In this document: positions 16,155 to 24,653 of the stretch, one piece after another
Numbering within the stretch: position 1 is the first letter of the stretch
How the letters are laid out: each line of letters opens with the position of its first letter
DNA from: Candidatus Zixiibacteriota bacterium
GTDB taxonomy: Bacteria; Zixibacteria; MSB-5A5; WJJR01
NCBI GenBank assembly: GCA_036397555.1
Contig: DASWIS010000029.1
Location: forward strand, 1 to 64,000
DNA length: 64,000 nt
Direction of reading: 5' to 3'
The notes under the pieces: model-generated
Database searches by the model: none
Told to the model about the DNA's origin: nothing
What the model saw: only the letters and a program-made list of their open reading frames with translations
Made by a program: the position numbers and the translations under genes

Positions 16155-16798
16155 CCACGCCTGACCGTACACGTTCCATTCGCCGCATCGTTCCGGTTGC
16201 CGTCCTGGCGCTGGTCGGGTCTTTGGCAGTAACCGGATACCTGGGCTATGCGCATCTGACCTCGCAGCGTGCCGACCAGGCCCCCGCTGCCGAGGGGACC
16301 ATCGTGGCCGACTATGGCCCGCTGGTCGATTTCACGCTGACGACGCAGCACGGTACGCCGCTGTCGCGCGACGATCTGCGCGGCAACATCTGGCTGGCCG
16401 ATTTCATCTTCACATACTGTGCCGGACCCTGCCCATTGATGACCGCGCGGATGGCCGAACTGCAAAAGGCCTTGGCCGACATCGACGCATTGCGCCTCGT
16501 TTCCTTTTCGGTCGATCCGGATCGCGATACGCCGGAGGTGCTCAAAGAGTACGGCGACCGCTACGGCGCCGACCACGATCGCTGGACGTTTCTCACTGGT
16601 GATATCGTAACGATCATGCACGTCGCCATCGAGGGCTTCGCCATCGGCGACCGCGAGGACCCGATCCTGCACAGCACGCTCTTCGCGCTGGTCGATCAGC
16701 GCGGCCACATCCGCGGCTATTACCACAGCGATGAACCGGAGCTGATCGACAAGATCCGGCACGATCTCGACATTCTGCGCCGCGAAGATCCCGCCTGA
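16151..16798 (+). CDS. SCO1/SenC-family copper chaperone
   Basis: The 215-residue membrane-anchored thioredoxin-fold protein delivers copper to, or reduces, the CuA site of oxidase subunit II. An N-terminal anchor (RIVPVAVLALVGSLAVTGYLGY) precedes FTLTTQHGTPLSRDDLRGNIWLADFIFTYCAGPCP. The copper ligands are Cys90 and Cys94 (CxxxC) and His174 in ILHST. The SCO motif SFSVDPDRDTPEVL is intact. It overlaps the ABC permease gene by 4 bases and shares a base with the next start codon. Confidence 0.94.
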   Translation: MTTPDRTRSIRRIVPVAVLALVGSLAVTGYLGYAHLTSQRADQAPAAEGTIVADYGPLVDFTLTTQHGTPLSRDDLRGNIWLADFIFTYCAGPCPLMTARMAELQKALADIDALRLVSFSVDPDRDTPEVLKEYGDRYGADHDRWTFLTGDIVTIMHVAIEGFAIGDREDPILHSTLFALVDQRGHIRGYYHSDEPELIDKIRHDLDILRREDPA

Positions 16799-17223
16799 TG
16801 GACATCTCGATTCTGCCGCCGCTGAATGCCGCGCTCAACGCGGTGGCGACCGTTCTGCTGTTGTGCGGCTTCTGGGCGATCAAAACCAAGCGTCGCAACC
16901 TGCACCGCAACCTGATGCTCACCGCCCTGGCGTGTTCGGTGCTCTTTCTGATCTCCTACATCGTCTATCACTCCCAGGCGGGCGTGACGCGTTTCACGAC
17001 ACCGGGGTGGCCCAAGACCCTGTACTTCTCGATCCTCTACACGCACACCCCGCTGGCCGTCGTCAACCTCGTCATGGTCATCCTGACCGTACGGCGGGCG
17101 GCGCGATCGGAGTTTACCAAGCATAAGCGAATCGCCCGATTCACCCTGCCGATCTGGCTCTATGTCTCAATCACCGGTGTCATTATCTATTTTATGCTCT
17201 ACCAATGGTTTCCACCGCAGTGA
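16798..17223 (+). CDS. DUF420 membrane protein
   Basis: The 141-residue protein has four predicted helices and the DUF420 pattern: LPPLNAALNAVATVLLLCGF, KTKRRNLHRNLMLTA, HTPLAVVNL and KHKRIARFTLPIWLYVSITGVIIYFMLY. Conserved histidines at helix ends suggest heme or metal binding. DUF420 proteins (CtaM in Firmicutes) are needed for heme-copper oxidase assembly. It is the last gene of the operon, and its ATG overlaps the SCO stop by one base. Confidence 0.9.
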   Translation: MDISILPPLNAALNAVATVLLLCGFWAIKTKRRNLHRNLMLTALACSVLFLISYIVYHSQAGVTRFTTPGWPKTLYFSILYTHTPLAVVNLVMVILTVRRAARSEFTKHKRIARFTLPIWLYVSITGVIIYFMLYQWFPPQ

Positions 17224-17381
17224 TTAAAGCATCACATTCGATGGTTTGACGTTCGAACGTTTCGCTGCAACGCTTGTAATCGCACGATGCTTTCAATATC
17301 GTTGTCCGTCTTGGAATCCGCAGTTCTGCGGCCCGTTCGCATACTGCGCCGGTATTCTTCCACAACCCAAGTGAGGTTCGA

Positions 17382-20300
17382 ATGAAGCAAATGAGTATGG
17401 GCGTCATCGGACTTGGCGCTCTGCTGCTCGCATCGGTCGCTACGGCCGACGTGCGGGCCGAGCGTACGGTGCCGCCGCTGGGTATCCGCGAGCAGACGCC
17501 CGCCGTGCACGCGCTCATCAATGCGCGCATCGTCGTTTCTCCGACACAGACGATCGAACGGGGCGCCGTCGTTCTCCGCGACGGTATCATCGTCGCAGTG
17601 GGCGCAGCGGCCGCTGTCCCGGCCGATGCCCGCGTCTGGGACTTAGACGGCAAGACGATCTACCCCGGCCTCATCGACGCGTACACCAAATACACTCCGG
17701 CCGGTCCCGCCGACGGGGGAGCACGGCGCGGCGGTGGCGGCGCGGAGAGCGAAACCCCCGGTACACCCCCCGTCAGAGGCGGCGCCAACTATTGGAGCAA
17801 CGACATCAAGCCGCACAATCGCGTCGAGCGCGATTTCAAGGCCGATGAGAAGGCCAACGAGACCTTCCGCTCGCAGGGAATCACCGTGCGGCTCGCCGCC
17901 CCCGGCGATGCCATCATTGCCGGTACCAGCGCCCTGGTCGCGACCGGCGACGGCGATGCGGCAGCGGCGATTCTCAGGGATGGAGTCGCGATGCACGGCG
18001 TGCTGTCCACCAGCCGCTCGTGGGGGGATCGCGAGTATCCCAATTCACCGATGGGGGCGATGACGCTCTTCCGGCAGGCCTTTTACGATGCCGACTGGTA
18101 CGCCAAGGCATGGGCCGCCCACACCAAAGATCGCACACTGCCGCGCCCGGAACGCAATGACGCCCTCGATGCCATGGCGGGCTACATGGGCAGCACCAAG
18201 CCGGTCATTATCGACGCGTCCGATGAGATGTACTTTCTGCGGGCCGACCAGGTCGGACGGGAATTGGGTCTCAATGTTGTCGTTCATGGCTCCGGACGCG
18301 AATACCGCCGTCTCGATGCCATCCGCGCCACCGGACGCTCGGTCATCGTGCCGTTGGATTTCCCCAAGGCGCCCGATGTGAAAACGCCCGAGAAGGCGCT
18401 GCGCGTGTCACTGGAAGACCTGATGCACTGGGACAGCGCGCCGGAGAATGCTGGACGTCTTGCCAATGCCGGTGTGCCGATTGCGTTTTGCTCAGAGGGA
18501 TTGAAGGATACCAAAACATTTCTCGAGCAGGTGCGCACTACGGTCAAGCGCGGACTGTCGGCCGATGCCGCGCTGCGGGCGCTGACTGTCACGCCCGCCA
18601 CATGGTATGGCATGGCGGACCGACTTGGCACCATCGAGACAGGCAAGCTGGGAAATTTGCTGATTACCGACGGCCCTTTGTTCGACGGCAAGACGAGCGT
18701 CATCGAAACCTGGGTGAGCGGCGAGCGCTACGAGGTGAAGTCGCCGCCCGTCGTCGAGCCGCGTGGGAAATGGGAACTGACTCTGTCCGAACGTCGCGGT
18801 CAGCCGGGCATGCTGTCGCTCTCGGTCGAAGGAGCTCCCGACAAACTCAAAGGCAAGATCGCCGTCGACACCAATTCCGTCAAACTCGACGATGTGTCGC
18901 TGTCCGACGCGCGACTGGCGATATCGGTCAAAGCCGACACGCTCGGGTGGACGGGTGTCACACGCATGTCGGGCACGGTCATCGGTGACGATCTCATCGG
19001 CGACGGCATCTGGTCGGACGGCGCGAAGTTTACGCTCACCGGCAGGCGCACCGAGCCCTTCACCAAAGAGCCCGACACGTCGAAGGCCAAGGAGACGAAG
19101 ATGGCGTCGTATGCCGTCAATTATCCCCTGGGGGCCTACGGCGTCGACGGACCCCCGGTGCAGCCCCGCGAGGTCTACTTCACCAATGCCACCGTGTGGA
19201 CCTGCGGCCCGCAGGGGAAACTCGATCGCGCCACGATTCTGGTCCGTGACGGCAAGATCGTATCGGTCGGCAGCACGGCCCCGCCCGCCGGCGCCGATGT
19301 CGTCGATCTCTCAGGCCGGCATGTGACGCCGGGGCTGATCGATTGCCACTCGCACAGCGCCACCAACGGCGGCATCAACGAATCGGGACAGACGATCACC
19401 GCCGAAGTTCGCATCGGCGATTTCATCGACTGCAATGACGTAGATATCTACCGCCAACTGGCCGGTGGCCTGACCGCGGCCAATGTCCTGCACGGCTCCG
19501 CCAACACCATCGGCGGGCAAAATCAGGTGATCAAGCTCCGCTGGGGCGCACTGCCGGAAGAAATCAAGTTTGCCGGAGCGCCGCCGGGGATCAAGTTCGC
19601 GCTCGGTGAGAATGTCAAGCAGAGCAACTGGGGCGACCGTTTCACGTCGCGTTACCCGCAGACGCGCATGGGTGTCGAGCAGTTGGTCCGCGATGAGTTC
19701 GCCGCCGCCCGCGAGTACAAGACGCGTTGGGACACCTGGAACAGTACCAAGCGCGGCATGCCGCCGCGCCGTGATCTCGAACTCGAGGCCATCGCGGAGA
19801 TTCTCGATGCCGAGCGGCTGGTGCACTGCCATTCATACCGCCAGGATGAAATCCTCGCGCTGATGCGCACCTGCGAGGATTTCGGCGTGCGGCTCGGAAC
19901 ATTTCAACACATCCTCGAGGGATACAAGGTCGCCGATGTCATGGCCCAACACGGGGTCGGCGGCTCGTCCTTCTCCGACTGGTGGGCCTACAAGATGGAA
20001 GTAATCGATGCCATCCCCTACAACGGGGCGTTGATGCACAACGCCGGCGTCGTCGTGAGCTTTAACTCCGACTCGGGCGAACTGGCCCGGCGCATGAACA
20101 CCGAAGCCGCCAAGGCGGTGAAGTATGGCGGTCTCTCGGAGGAGGACGCGCTGAACTTTGTCACGCTCAACCCCGCCAGGCAGCTTGGCATCGATCATCG
20201 TGTCGGATCGATCGAGGCGGGCAAGGACGCCGATCTGGCGATCTGGAATGCCCCGCCGCTATCGACCTATGCGGCCTGTGAACAGACCTGGATCGACGGA

Positions 20301-20534
20301 CGCAAATACTTCGACCGCCAGGACGACATGGCGCGCCGCGCCCGGCTCGACGAAATGAAGACCGCGCTGGTGCAAAAAGTGCTCGACTCCGGCGACGAAC
20401 CCGGCGAGGCAGGAGGACGCGGCGGTCGCCAGTGGCCGCGCTGCGACATCTACTGCGGACACGGACTCGATCACGCCATCGACGAGGGCGCGCACGAATG
20501 GGAACTGGATGCCATCACCGGGGAGGGCCGTTAA
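17382..20534 (+). CDS. Secreted tandem amidohydrolase; first domain lacks metal ligands
   Basis: The 1,050-residue protein has a signal peptide (MSMGVIGLGALLLASVATADVRA) and two amidohydrolase domains. The N-terminal copy (~45-450) has the metal motif HxH replaced by Tyr101-Thr-Lys103 in YPGLIDAYTKYTP, and SEGLKD where the catalytic Asp should be. The C-terminal copy (~600-1000) keeps H656-S-H658, HCHSYRQDEIL, FQHILEGYK and Asp897 in NSDSGE, so it should be active. The fold belongs to the imidazolonepropionase-like group; the substrate is unknown. The next gene starts one base after the stop and encodes a related protein, so the two are probably cotranslated partners. Confidence 0.82.
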   Translation: MKQMSMGVIGLGALLLASVATADVRAERTVPPLGIREQTPAVHALINARIVVSPTQTIERGAVVLRDGIIVAVGAAAAVPADARVWDLDGKTIYPGLIDAYTKYTPAGPADGGARRGGGGAESETPGTPPVRGGANYWSNDIKPHNRVERDFKADEKANETFRSQGITVRLAAPGDAIIAGTSALVATGDGDAAAAILRDGVAMHGVLSTSRSWGDREYPNSPMGAMTLFRQAFYDADWYAKAWAAHTKDRTLPRPERNDALDAMAGYMGSTKPVIIDASDEMYFLRADQVGRELGLNVVVHGSGREYRRLDAIRATGRSVIVPLDFPKAPDVKTPEKALRVSLEDLMHWDSAPENAGRLANAGVPIAFCSEGLKDTKTFLEQVRTTVKRGLSADAALRALTVTPATWYGMADRLGTIETGKLGNLLITDGPLFDGKTSVIETWVSGERYEVKSPPVVEPRGKWELTLSERRGQPGMLSLSVEGAPDKLKGKIAVDTNSVKLDDVSLSDARLAISVKADTLGWTGVTRMSGTVIGDDLIGDGIWSDGAKFTLTGRRTEPFTKEPDTSKAKETKMASYAVNYPLGAYGVDGPPVQPREVYFTNATVWTCGPQGKLDRATILVRDGKIVSVGSTAPPAGADVVDLSGRHVTPGLIDCHSHSATNGGINESGQTITAEVRIGDFIDCNDVDIYRQLAGGLTAANVLHGSANTIGGQNQVIKLRWGALPEEIKFAGAPPGIKFALGENVKQSNWGDRFTSRYPQTRMGVEQLVRDEFAAAREYKTRWDTWNSTKRGMPPRRDLELEAIAEILDAERLVHCHSYRQDEILALMRTCEDFGVRLGTFQHILEGYKVADVMAQHGVGGSSFSDWWAYKMEVIDAIPYNGALMHNAGVVVSFNSDSGELARRMNTEAAKAVKYGGLSEEDALNFVTLNPARQLGIDHRVGSIEAGKDADLAIWNAPPLSTYAACEQTWIDGRKYFDRQDDMARRARLDEMKTALVQKVLDSGDEPGEAGGRGGRQWPRCDIYCGHGLDHAIDEGAHEWELDAITGEGR

Positions 20535-20535
20535 C

Positions 20536-21849
20536 ATGAACACCACTGAGCATATCTTGGCCACCGTCCTCGCGGTCGGCATCGGTTCCGCCGCACTCGC
20601 TTCGACTCAGATTCCCGCACCGGCGCAGGACCGTCCGATCGCGCTGATCGGCGGCACCGTGCACACCGTCGACGGCGACGACATCAGCGGCGGGACAGTC
20701 ATCTTCGACAACGGCAGGATCACGGCGGTCGGCACGAATGTTTCCGTGCCCGCCAACGCCGAACGCATCGACGTCGCCGGCAAGCATGTCTATCCCGGAC
20801 TCATCGACGCGGATACCTACATCGGTCTGACTGAGATCGGCTCTGTCCGGGCGACCGAGGACCGCAGCGAAACCGGGTCGATCAATCCCAATGCCCGCGC
20901 CGAAGTCGCGGTCAACCCGGAGAGTGAATTGATTCCGGTGGCGAGGTCCAACGGCGTGACATCGGTCCTGACGCTTCCCAGCGGCGGCGTCATCTCCGGC
21001 ATGGGGGCGGTCCTCAATCTGGACGGCTGGACCTGGGAAGACATGACCCTGCGCGCCCCGGTCGCGATGCGCGTGAATTGGCCGCGCATGACGACGATCA
21101 CCGCGTGGTGGATGCGCGAATCCGAGGAAGACCAGCTCAAGCAGCGCGACAAAAACCTCAAGGAGATTCAGCAGGCCTTCGATGACGCGCGGGCCTACAT
21201 GATTGCGCGCCGCGCGAACGGTTCCGCCCACGAGCACGACGCCCGTTGGGAGGCGATGATTCCGGTGCTTGAAGGCAAACTGCCGGTCATCGTCGATGCC
21301 GATCAACTCGAGCAAATCCAGGCGGCAGTGGCCTTCGCCGAACGTGAAAACATCAAGCTGATTGTGCTGGGCGGATACGACGCCCCCCACTGCACCGAGC
21401 TGCTCAAGCGCCGCGACATCCCCGTGATCATCCAGGGCATCAATCGGCTGCCGCAACGCAACGATGATCCCTTCGATGACCCGTTCACCGTCCCCGACCG
21501 CCTGCGCAAAGCCGGTGTCCGCTACTGCATCACCGAGGGCGGCGCATCCAGCGTTCGCAATCTCCCGTATCAGGCCGCCAAGGCGGCCTCATACGGACTG
21601 CCCAAAGACGAAGCGCTCAAAGCGATCACACTGTATCCCGCACAGATTATCGGCGTGGCCGACCGCATCGGGTCATTGACGGTCGGCAAAGACGCCAATA
21701 TCATCGTCTCCGACGGCGACATCATGGAAACGCCCACGAACGTCGAAATGGAATTCATCAGTGGACGCAAAACCGATCTGTCCGACAAGCAGAAGATTCT
21801 CTGGGAGAAATACAAAGAGAAGTACCGGCGTCAGGGCATTACGAACTGA
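20536..21849 (+). CDS. Secreted amidohydrolase-family protein, probably not catalytic in the usual way
   Basis: The 437-residue protein has a signal peptide ending near SAALAST and one amidohydrolase fold resembling the N-terminal domain of its upstream neighbour. The metal motif PGLIDAHxH reads D93-T-Y95 in YPGLIDADTYIGL, and the late catalytic region reads ITEGGASS instead of SDS. A composite-domain tail (ADRIGSLTVGKDANIIVSDGD) is normal. GGGAGGG precedes the ATG at 20536. It may act as a structural or regulatory partner of the tandem enzyme, or bind metal differently. Confidence 0.8.
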   Translation: MNTTEHILATVLAVGIGSAALASTQIPAPAQDRPIALIGGTVHTVDGDDISGGTVIFDNGRITAVGTNVSVPANAERIDVAGKHVYPGLIDADTYIGLTEIGSVRATEDRSETGSINPNARAEVAVNPESELIPVARSNGVTSVLTLPSGGVISGMGAVLNLDGWTWEDMTLRAPVAMRVNWPRMTTITAWWMRESEEDQLKQRDKNLKEIQQAFDDARAYMIARRANGSAHEHDARWEAMIPVLEGKLPVIVDADQLEQIQAAVAFAERENIKLIVLGGYDAPHCTELLKRRDIPVIIQGINRLPQRNDDPFDDPFTVPDRLRKAGVRYCITEGGASSVRNLPYQAAKAASYGLPKDEALKAITLYPAQIIGVADRIGSLTVGKDANIIVSDGDIMETPTNVEMEFISGRKTDLSDKQKILWEKYKEKYRRQGITN

Positions 21850-21859
21850 GTATCGTCCC

Positions 21860-21889
21860 GTGCGGGTCAGCCCAAGGGCTGACCCGCAC
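21860..21889. repeat. REP palindrome 1
   Basis: Two perfect 14-bp arms, GTGCGGGTCAGCCC and its complement, surround AA. The core GGTCAGCCC-ww-GGGCTGACC recurs at nine sites in the window and clusters around the RAYT gene. It lies 11 bases after the second amidohydrolase stop and could also act as a transcript end. Confidence 0.8.
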
Positions 21890-21911
21890 ACGCATCCCTC
21901 ACTTCGAGTGC

Positions 21912-21957
21912 CGGTCAGCCCTTGGGCTGACCGCTCCCCCCGGCGCGGGGGGGACAT
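21912..21957. repeat. REP palindrome 2 plus GC hairpin (composite unit)
   Basis: The REP core (21912-21933, TT spacer) is followed by a second hairpin, CCCCCC-GGCGC-GGGGGGG. The 45-base unit 21913-21957 is repeated identically at 22085-22129. Confidence 0.8.
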
Positions 21958-21966
21958 TCGTGTGCC

Positions 21967-21986
21967 GGTCAGCCCTTGGGCTGACC
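21967..21986. repeat. REP palindrome 3
   Basis: GGTCAGCCC-TT-GGGCTGACC, a perfect 9-bp inverted repeat, 10 bases after the previous unit. Confidence 0.8.
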
Positions 21987-22084
21987 TCGTCCTCGCCGGT
22001 CGCCGGGAACAGGACGTCATGCCACGCTCGTGTGGCGGTCTGCCCTCGCGCTGTCCTTCACACGCCGCCCGCACTTCCCGTGCG

Positions 22085-22129
22085 GGTCAGCCCTTGGGCT
22101 GACCGCTCCCCCCGGCGCGGGGGGGACAT
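22085..22129. repeat. REP palindrome 4 plus GC hairpin, at the 3' end of the RAYT gene
   Basis: This is an exact 45-base copy of the unit at 21913-21957. The RAYT stop codon and its last residues (SGQPKG) are read from inside this repeat on the minus strand, so repeat and gene overlap. Confidence 0.8.
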
Positions 22130-22698
22130 AACGCAGTGCCCCGCGCGAGGAGCAGCGGACGACAATCAGTCAGCGTCACGAATGCATCCGCTGAGCCATA
22201 CTCATAAAACCGTGCCGAGGAGAACTCGAAATCAGCCGGCGAGATCACCAATCCCGCCTTCACAGGGTTGCGGTGAACGTACTCAAGCTTGACCGCGAAC
22301 GTGTCGGAGTCGTACAGCGCCAGATCATCGAATCGGGACATCCACAACTTGTGCTGCTTTCGTTGCGGTTCTCCGTACCGGCGCGCGGCGGCAGCAAACG
22401 GTATCCGTTCGGTCTCGCTTAACTGTGCCAGAATTGCCTGAGCCGTCAAGCTTTTCCAAGATGCCATGAACCGTGAAGTCTCGCCCTTCACGGGTGCCTT
22501 GACGATGGCGTGCAGATGGCTGGGCATCAGCGCATATGCATGGATCGTCATTCCATGATGAGCGCGTCTTTGTTCCATGAGTCTGAGTGCGACCCGGGCA
22601 TATTCTGAGTCGGTGAACAGCCGGGCGAATCCTGTGAGCGTCGTGGTGATGAACAGCGGGTACGTGCTATCGTCAATCCCTGATCGTCCACGTTTCAT
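22087..22698 (-). CDS. REP-associated tyrosine transposase (RAYT, IS200-like Y1 family)
   Basis: The 203-residue Y1 transposase-like enzyme has the HUH motif H61-L-H63 in MPSHLHAIVKAP and the catalytic Tyr140 in KLEYVHRNPVKAGLV. RAYTs nick and rejoin single-stranded REP hairpins and are thought to spread REP elements without being ordinary IS transposons. REP palindromes lie at 21860-22129 downstream and 22721-22987 upstream. The start ATG at 22698 (MKRGRSGIDDSTYPLF) is chosen because the longer open frame upstream is itself REP sequence. The product ends inside REP copy 4. Confidence 0.88.
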   Translation of the reverse strand: MKRGRSGIDDSTYPLFITTTLTGFARLFTDSEYARVALRLMEQRRAHHGMTIHAYALMPSHLHAIVKAPVKGETSRFMASWKSLTAQAILAQLSETERIPFAAAARRYGEPQRKQHKLWMSRFDDLALYDSDTFAVKLEYVHRNPVKAGLVISPADFEFSSARFYEYGSADAFVTLTDCRPLLLARGTALCPPRAGGSGQPKG

Positions 22699-22720
22699 AT
22701 CGCGATCACTCTGCGCTGGA

Positions 22721-22742
22721 CGGTCAGCCCAAGGGCTGACCG
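22721..22742. repeat. REP palindrome 5
   Basis: CGGTCAGCCC-AA-GGGCTGACCG, perfect 10-bp arms, 23 bases upstream of the RAYT start codon. Confidence 0.8.
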
Positions 22743-22800
22743 GCACACGAACAATTCGGCCCCATGTCACACCCGAAGAGTGCAATGAACAACGTTCCCG

Positions 22801-22828
22801 TGCGGGTCAGCCCAACGGATGACCCGCA
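22801..22828. repeat. REP palindrome 6, degenerate
   Basis: TGCGGGTCAGCCC-AA-CGGATGACCCGCA has two mismatches between its arms, so it is a decayed copy. The 300-base stretch 22699-23000 holds REP copies 5-7 and no gene that I can recognise. Confidence 0.65.
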
Positions 22829-22967
22829 CAAAGAACCGCGGCAAAGCGCATGGCATGACTCCTTCTGCCCCCGCAGGTTGATTCTGTAGGCCTAGTGATG
22901 CAGAGGTTAGCGCCATGAGCAGCGAGCAGCAATCACTTTTGATAGTGCATAAGCTGATTCCTGTGCG

Positions 22968-22987
22968 GGTCAGCCCTTGGGCTGACC
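22968..22987. repeat. REP palindrome 7
   Basis: GGTCAGCCC-TT-GGGCTGACC, followed by CGCTCCCCC, a truncated form of the GC-hairpin partner. It lies 13 bases beyond the stop of the convergent sugar dehydrogenase gene. Confidence 0.8.
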
Positions 22988-23000
22988 GCTCCCCCTCAAT

Positions 23001-24536
23001 TCACGCGCACGGATCGCAGTAGACGACAGCCGCGTCGCCGTTGCGAAACGCGACATCGACGAATGCCACCACGTCGAAGACATTGGTGACGCCGTCGCAG
23101 GTGACATCGGTCGTCGTGCGCGGACACAGGACATTGGGGTCGGGAATGTCGTCGCCGTTGCGGAAGGCGATATCGACCGCCGCGACCACGTCGAAGACAT
23201 TCACGACGCCGTTGCAGACCGGATCGCCGAAGCAGTCGCATGCGCACAGCCCTTCGCACTCGTCGGGAATCTGATTGGCATTGACGTCGGTGGAAAATCC
23301 GAAGGCGATGTCGCAGCGGTCGGAACGGTTGTTGGTGTTGCAATCATCGAGCGTGTCGGAGACGATCTTGTAAATCTCGCCGTCGTCGTAATCGACGATG
23401 TACAACTCGCCGAACGCGTCCTCCCCGAACGAGGAGACCTGATCGATGGCGTCGGCCCCCGGCGGATCGAGATCCGCCGTGCGTTCGGTGGAGTCGCTCT
23501 TGACCGCCCCGTCGTAGCGGAAGCTCCAGATGTTGCCGAACCCGTAATCGGCGAAAATATAGGCGCCGTCAAGCCAGGGAATCGCGCAGCCGCGGTACAC
23601 ATACCCGCCGGTGACCGAGTAACCCAGCGAGCGATCATACTCGCTGATCGGCAGGACGCGCCCCGGGATCGGGCAGGGCCCGCCGCACCCGGAGAGCGAT
23701 GGCAGGCAGTGCGAGCCCTCCATGCAGCGCCAGCCGTAGTTTTCGCCGCCGGTGCTGGCGGCGGGCTGATAATCGATTTCCTCCGTCGTATCCTGACCGA
23801 CGTCGCCGATGTACAGGTCGCCGGTCGCGCGGTCGAAGCTCCAGCGCCAGGGGTTGCGCAGTCCGAATGCCCAAATCTGCGGCAGCGTATCGAGTGCACC
23901 GACGAAGGGATTGTCGGCGGGCACGAAGGGCGCGGCGATGTCGATATCGAAGCGCAGCATCTTGCCCAGCAGCGACGATGGGTCCTGCGCGTTCTCATTC
24001 GGATCGTACCCCGAGCCGCCGTCGCCCATGCCGACATACAACATTCCATCGGGACCGAACTGCAGGCAGCCGCCGTTGTGATTGGGAAAGTCCTGCGCGA
24101 TCTCGATGATTTTCAGGATGCTGTCGGCGTGGGTGCAGGCGGTGTCGGGATCGGTCTCCGACGCCTTGTATCGCTCGATCCATGTCGCGCCGGTCGTGAC
24201 GCGGGTGTAGTTGACGAAGAAATACCCGTTGGTCTCATAATCGGGGTGAAACGCCAGCCCCAACAGCCCGCGCTCGCCGCAACAGGATATCTTGCTGGTG
24301 ATATTCAGGAACGGTTTGGCGAGCGGGACACCATTCTTGATGATCTTGATCGTCCCGTTCTGTTCGATGTAAAACAGGCGTTCGAAATCGCCCGGGGGAG
24401 AGGTGATGTAGATCGGGCGGATCAGCCCGTCGATGACCTGAACCGTATTCAGCCCGGCCATGGCATCCGTCGCGCCGATGGTGAGCATGAATGCCGCAAC
24501 CGATACCACAACAGTTCTGATTGGCAATGATCGCAT
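23001..24536 (-). CDS. Secreted PQQ-type sugar (glucose/sorbosone) dehydrogenase with a dockerin-like tail
   Basis: The 511-residue protein has a signal peptide (VVVSVAAFMLTIGATDAMA) and a six-bladed GSDH/sorbosone-dehydrogenase propeller. Family motifs include GERGLLGLAFHPDYETNGYFF, FPNHNGGCLQFGPDGMLYVGMGDGG, LRNPWRWSFDRATGDLYIGDVGQ and GENYGWRCMEG. Members oxidise sugars in the periplasm with PQQ; the cofactor is assumed here. The last ~80 residues carry two dockerin-like loops (GDPVCNGVVNVFDVV and DVTCDGVTNVFDVV) followed by VDxAFRNGD, matching two other secreted proteins in the window. GGAGGG lies 4 bases before ATG 24536, so the TTG at 24548 is rejected. Confidence 0.85.
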   Translation of the reverse strand: MRSLPIRTVVVSVAAFMLTIGATDAMAGLNTVQVIDGLIRPIYITSPPGDFERLFYIEQNGTIKIIKNGVPLAKPFLNITSKISCCGERGLLGLAFHPDYETNGYFFVNYTRVTTGATWIERYKASETDPDTACTHADSILKIIEIAQDFPNHNGGCLQFGPDGMLYVGMGDGGSGYDPNENAQDPSSLLGKMLRFDIDIAAPFVPADNPFVGALDTLPQIWAFGLRNPWRWSFDRATGDLYIGDVGQDTTEEIDYQPAASTGGENYGWRCMEGSHCLPSLSGCGGPCPIPGRVLPISEYDRSLGYSVTGGYVYRGCAIPWLDGAYIFADYGFGNIWSFRYDGAVKSDSTERTADLDPPGADAIDQVSSFGEDAFGELYIVDYDDGEIYKIVSDTLDDCNTNNRSDRCDIAFGFSTDVNANQIPDECEGLCACDCFGDPVCNGVVNVFDVVAAVDIAFRNGDDIPDPNVLCPRTTTDVTCDGVTNVFDVVAFVDVAFRNGDAAVVYCDPCA

Positions 24537-24653
24537 GCGACCCTCCAAACCGGCAGGTAGTTTACTTCGTGGTCGGGGCTGACCGAGCCCCGCATATCCC
24601 TAATGTCGGCTTATCCGAGACCGAGTCAAGGATTCATACGGCGCGCGTCGGTG

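Noticed and set aside
21860-22987. Possible CRISPR array from repeated ~20-base units
   Set aside because: The units are self-palindromic REPs at irregular spacing in mixed versions, and no cas gene is near.
24574-24592. CGGGGCT/AGCCCCG hairpin between tkt and the sugar dehydrogenase
   Set aside because: It has a 7-bp stem but no T-run on either strand, so it was not called as a terminator.
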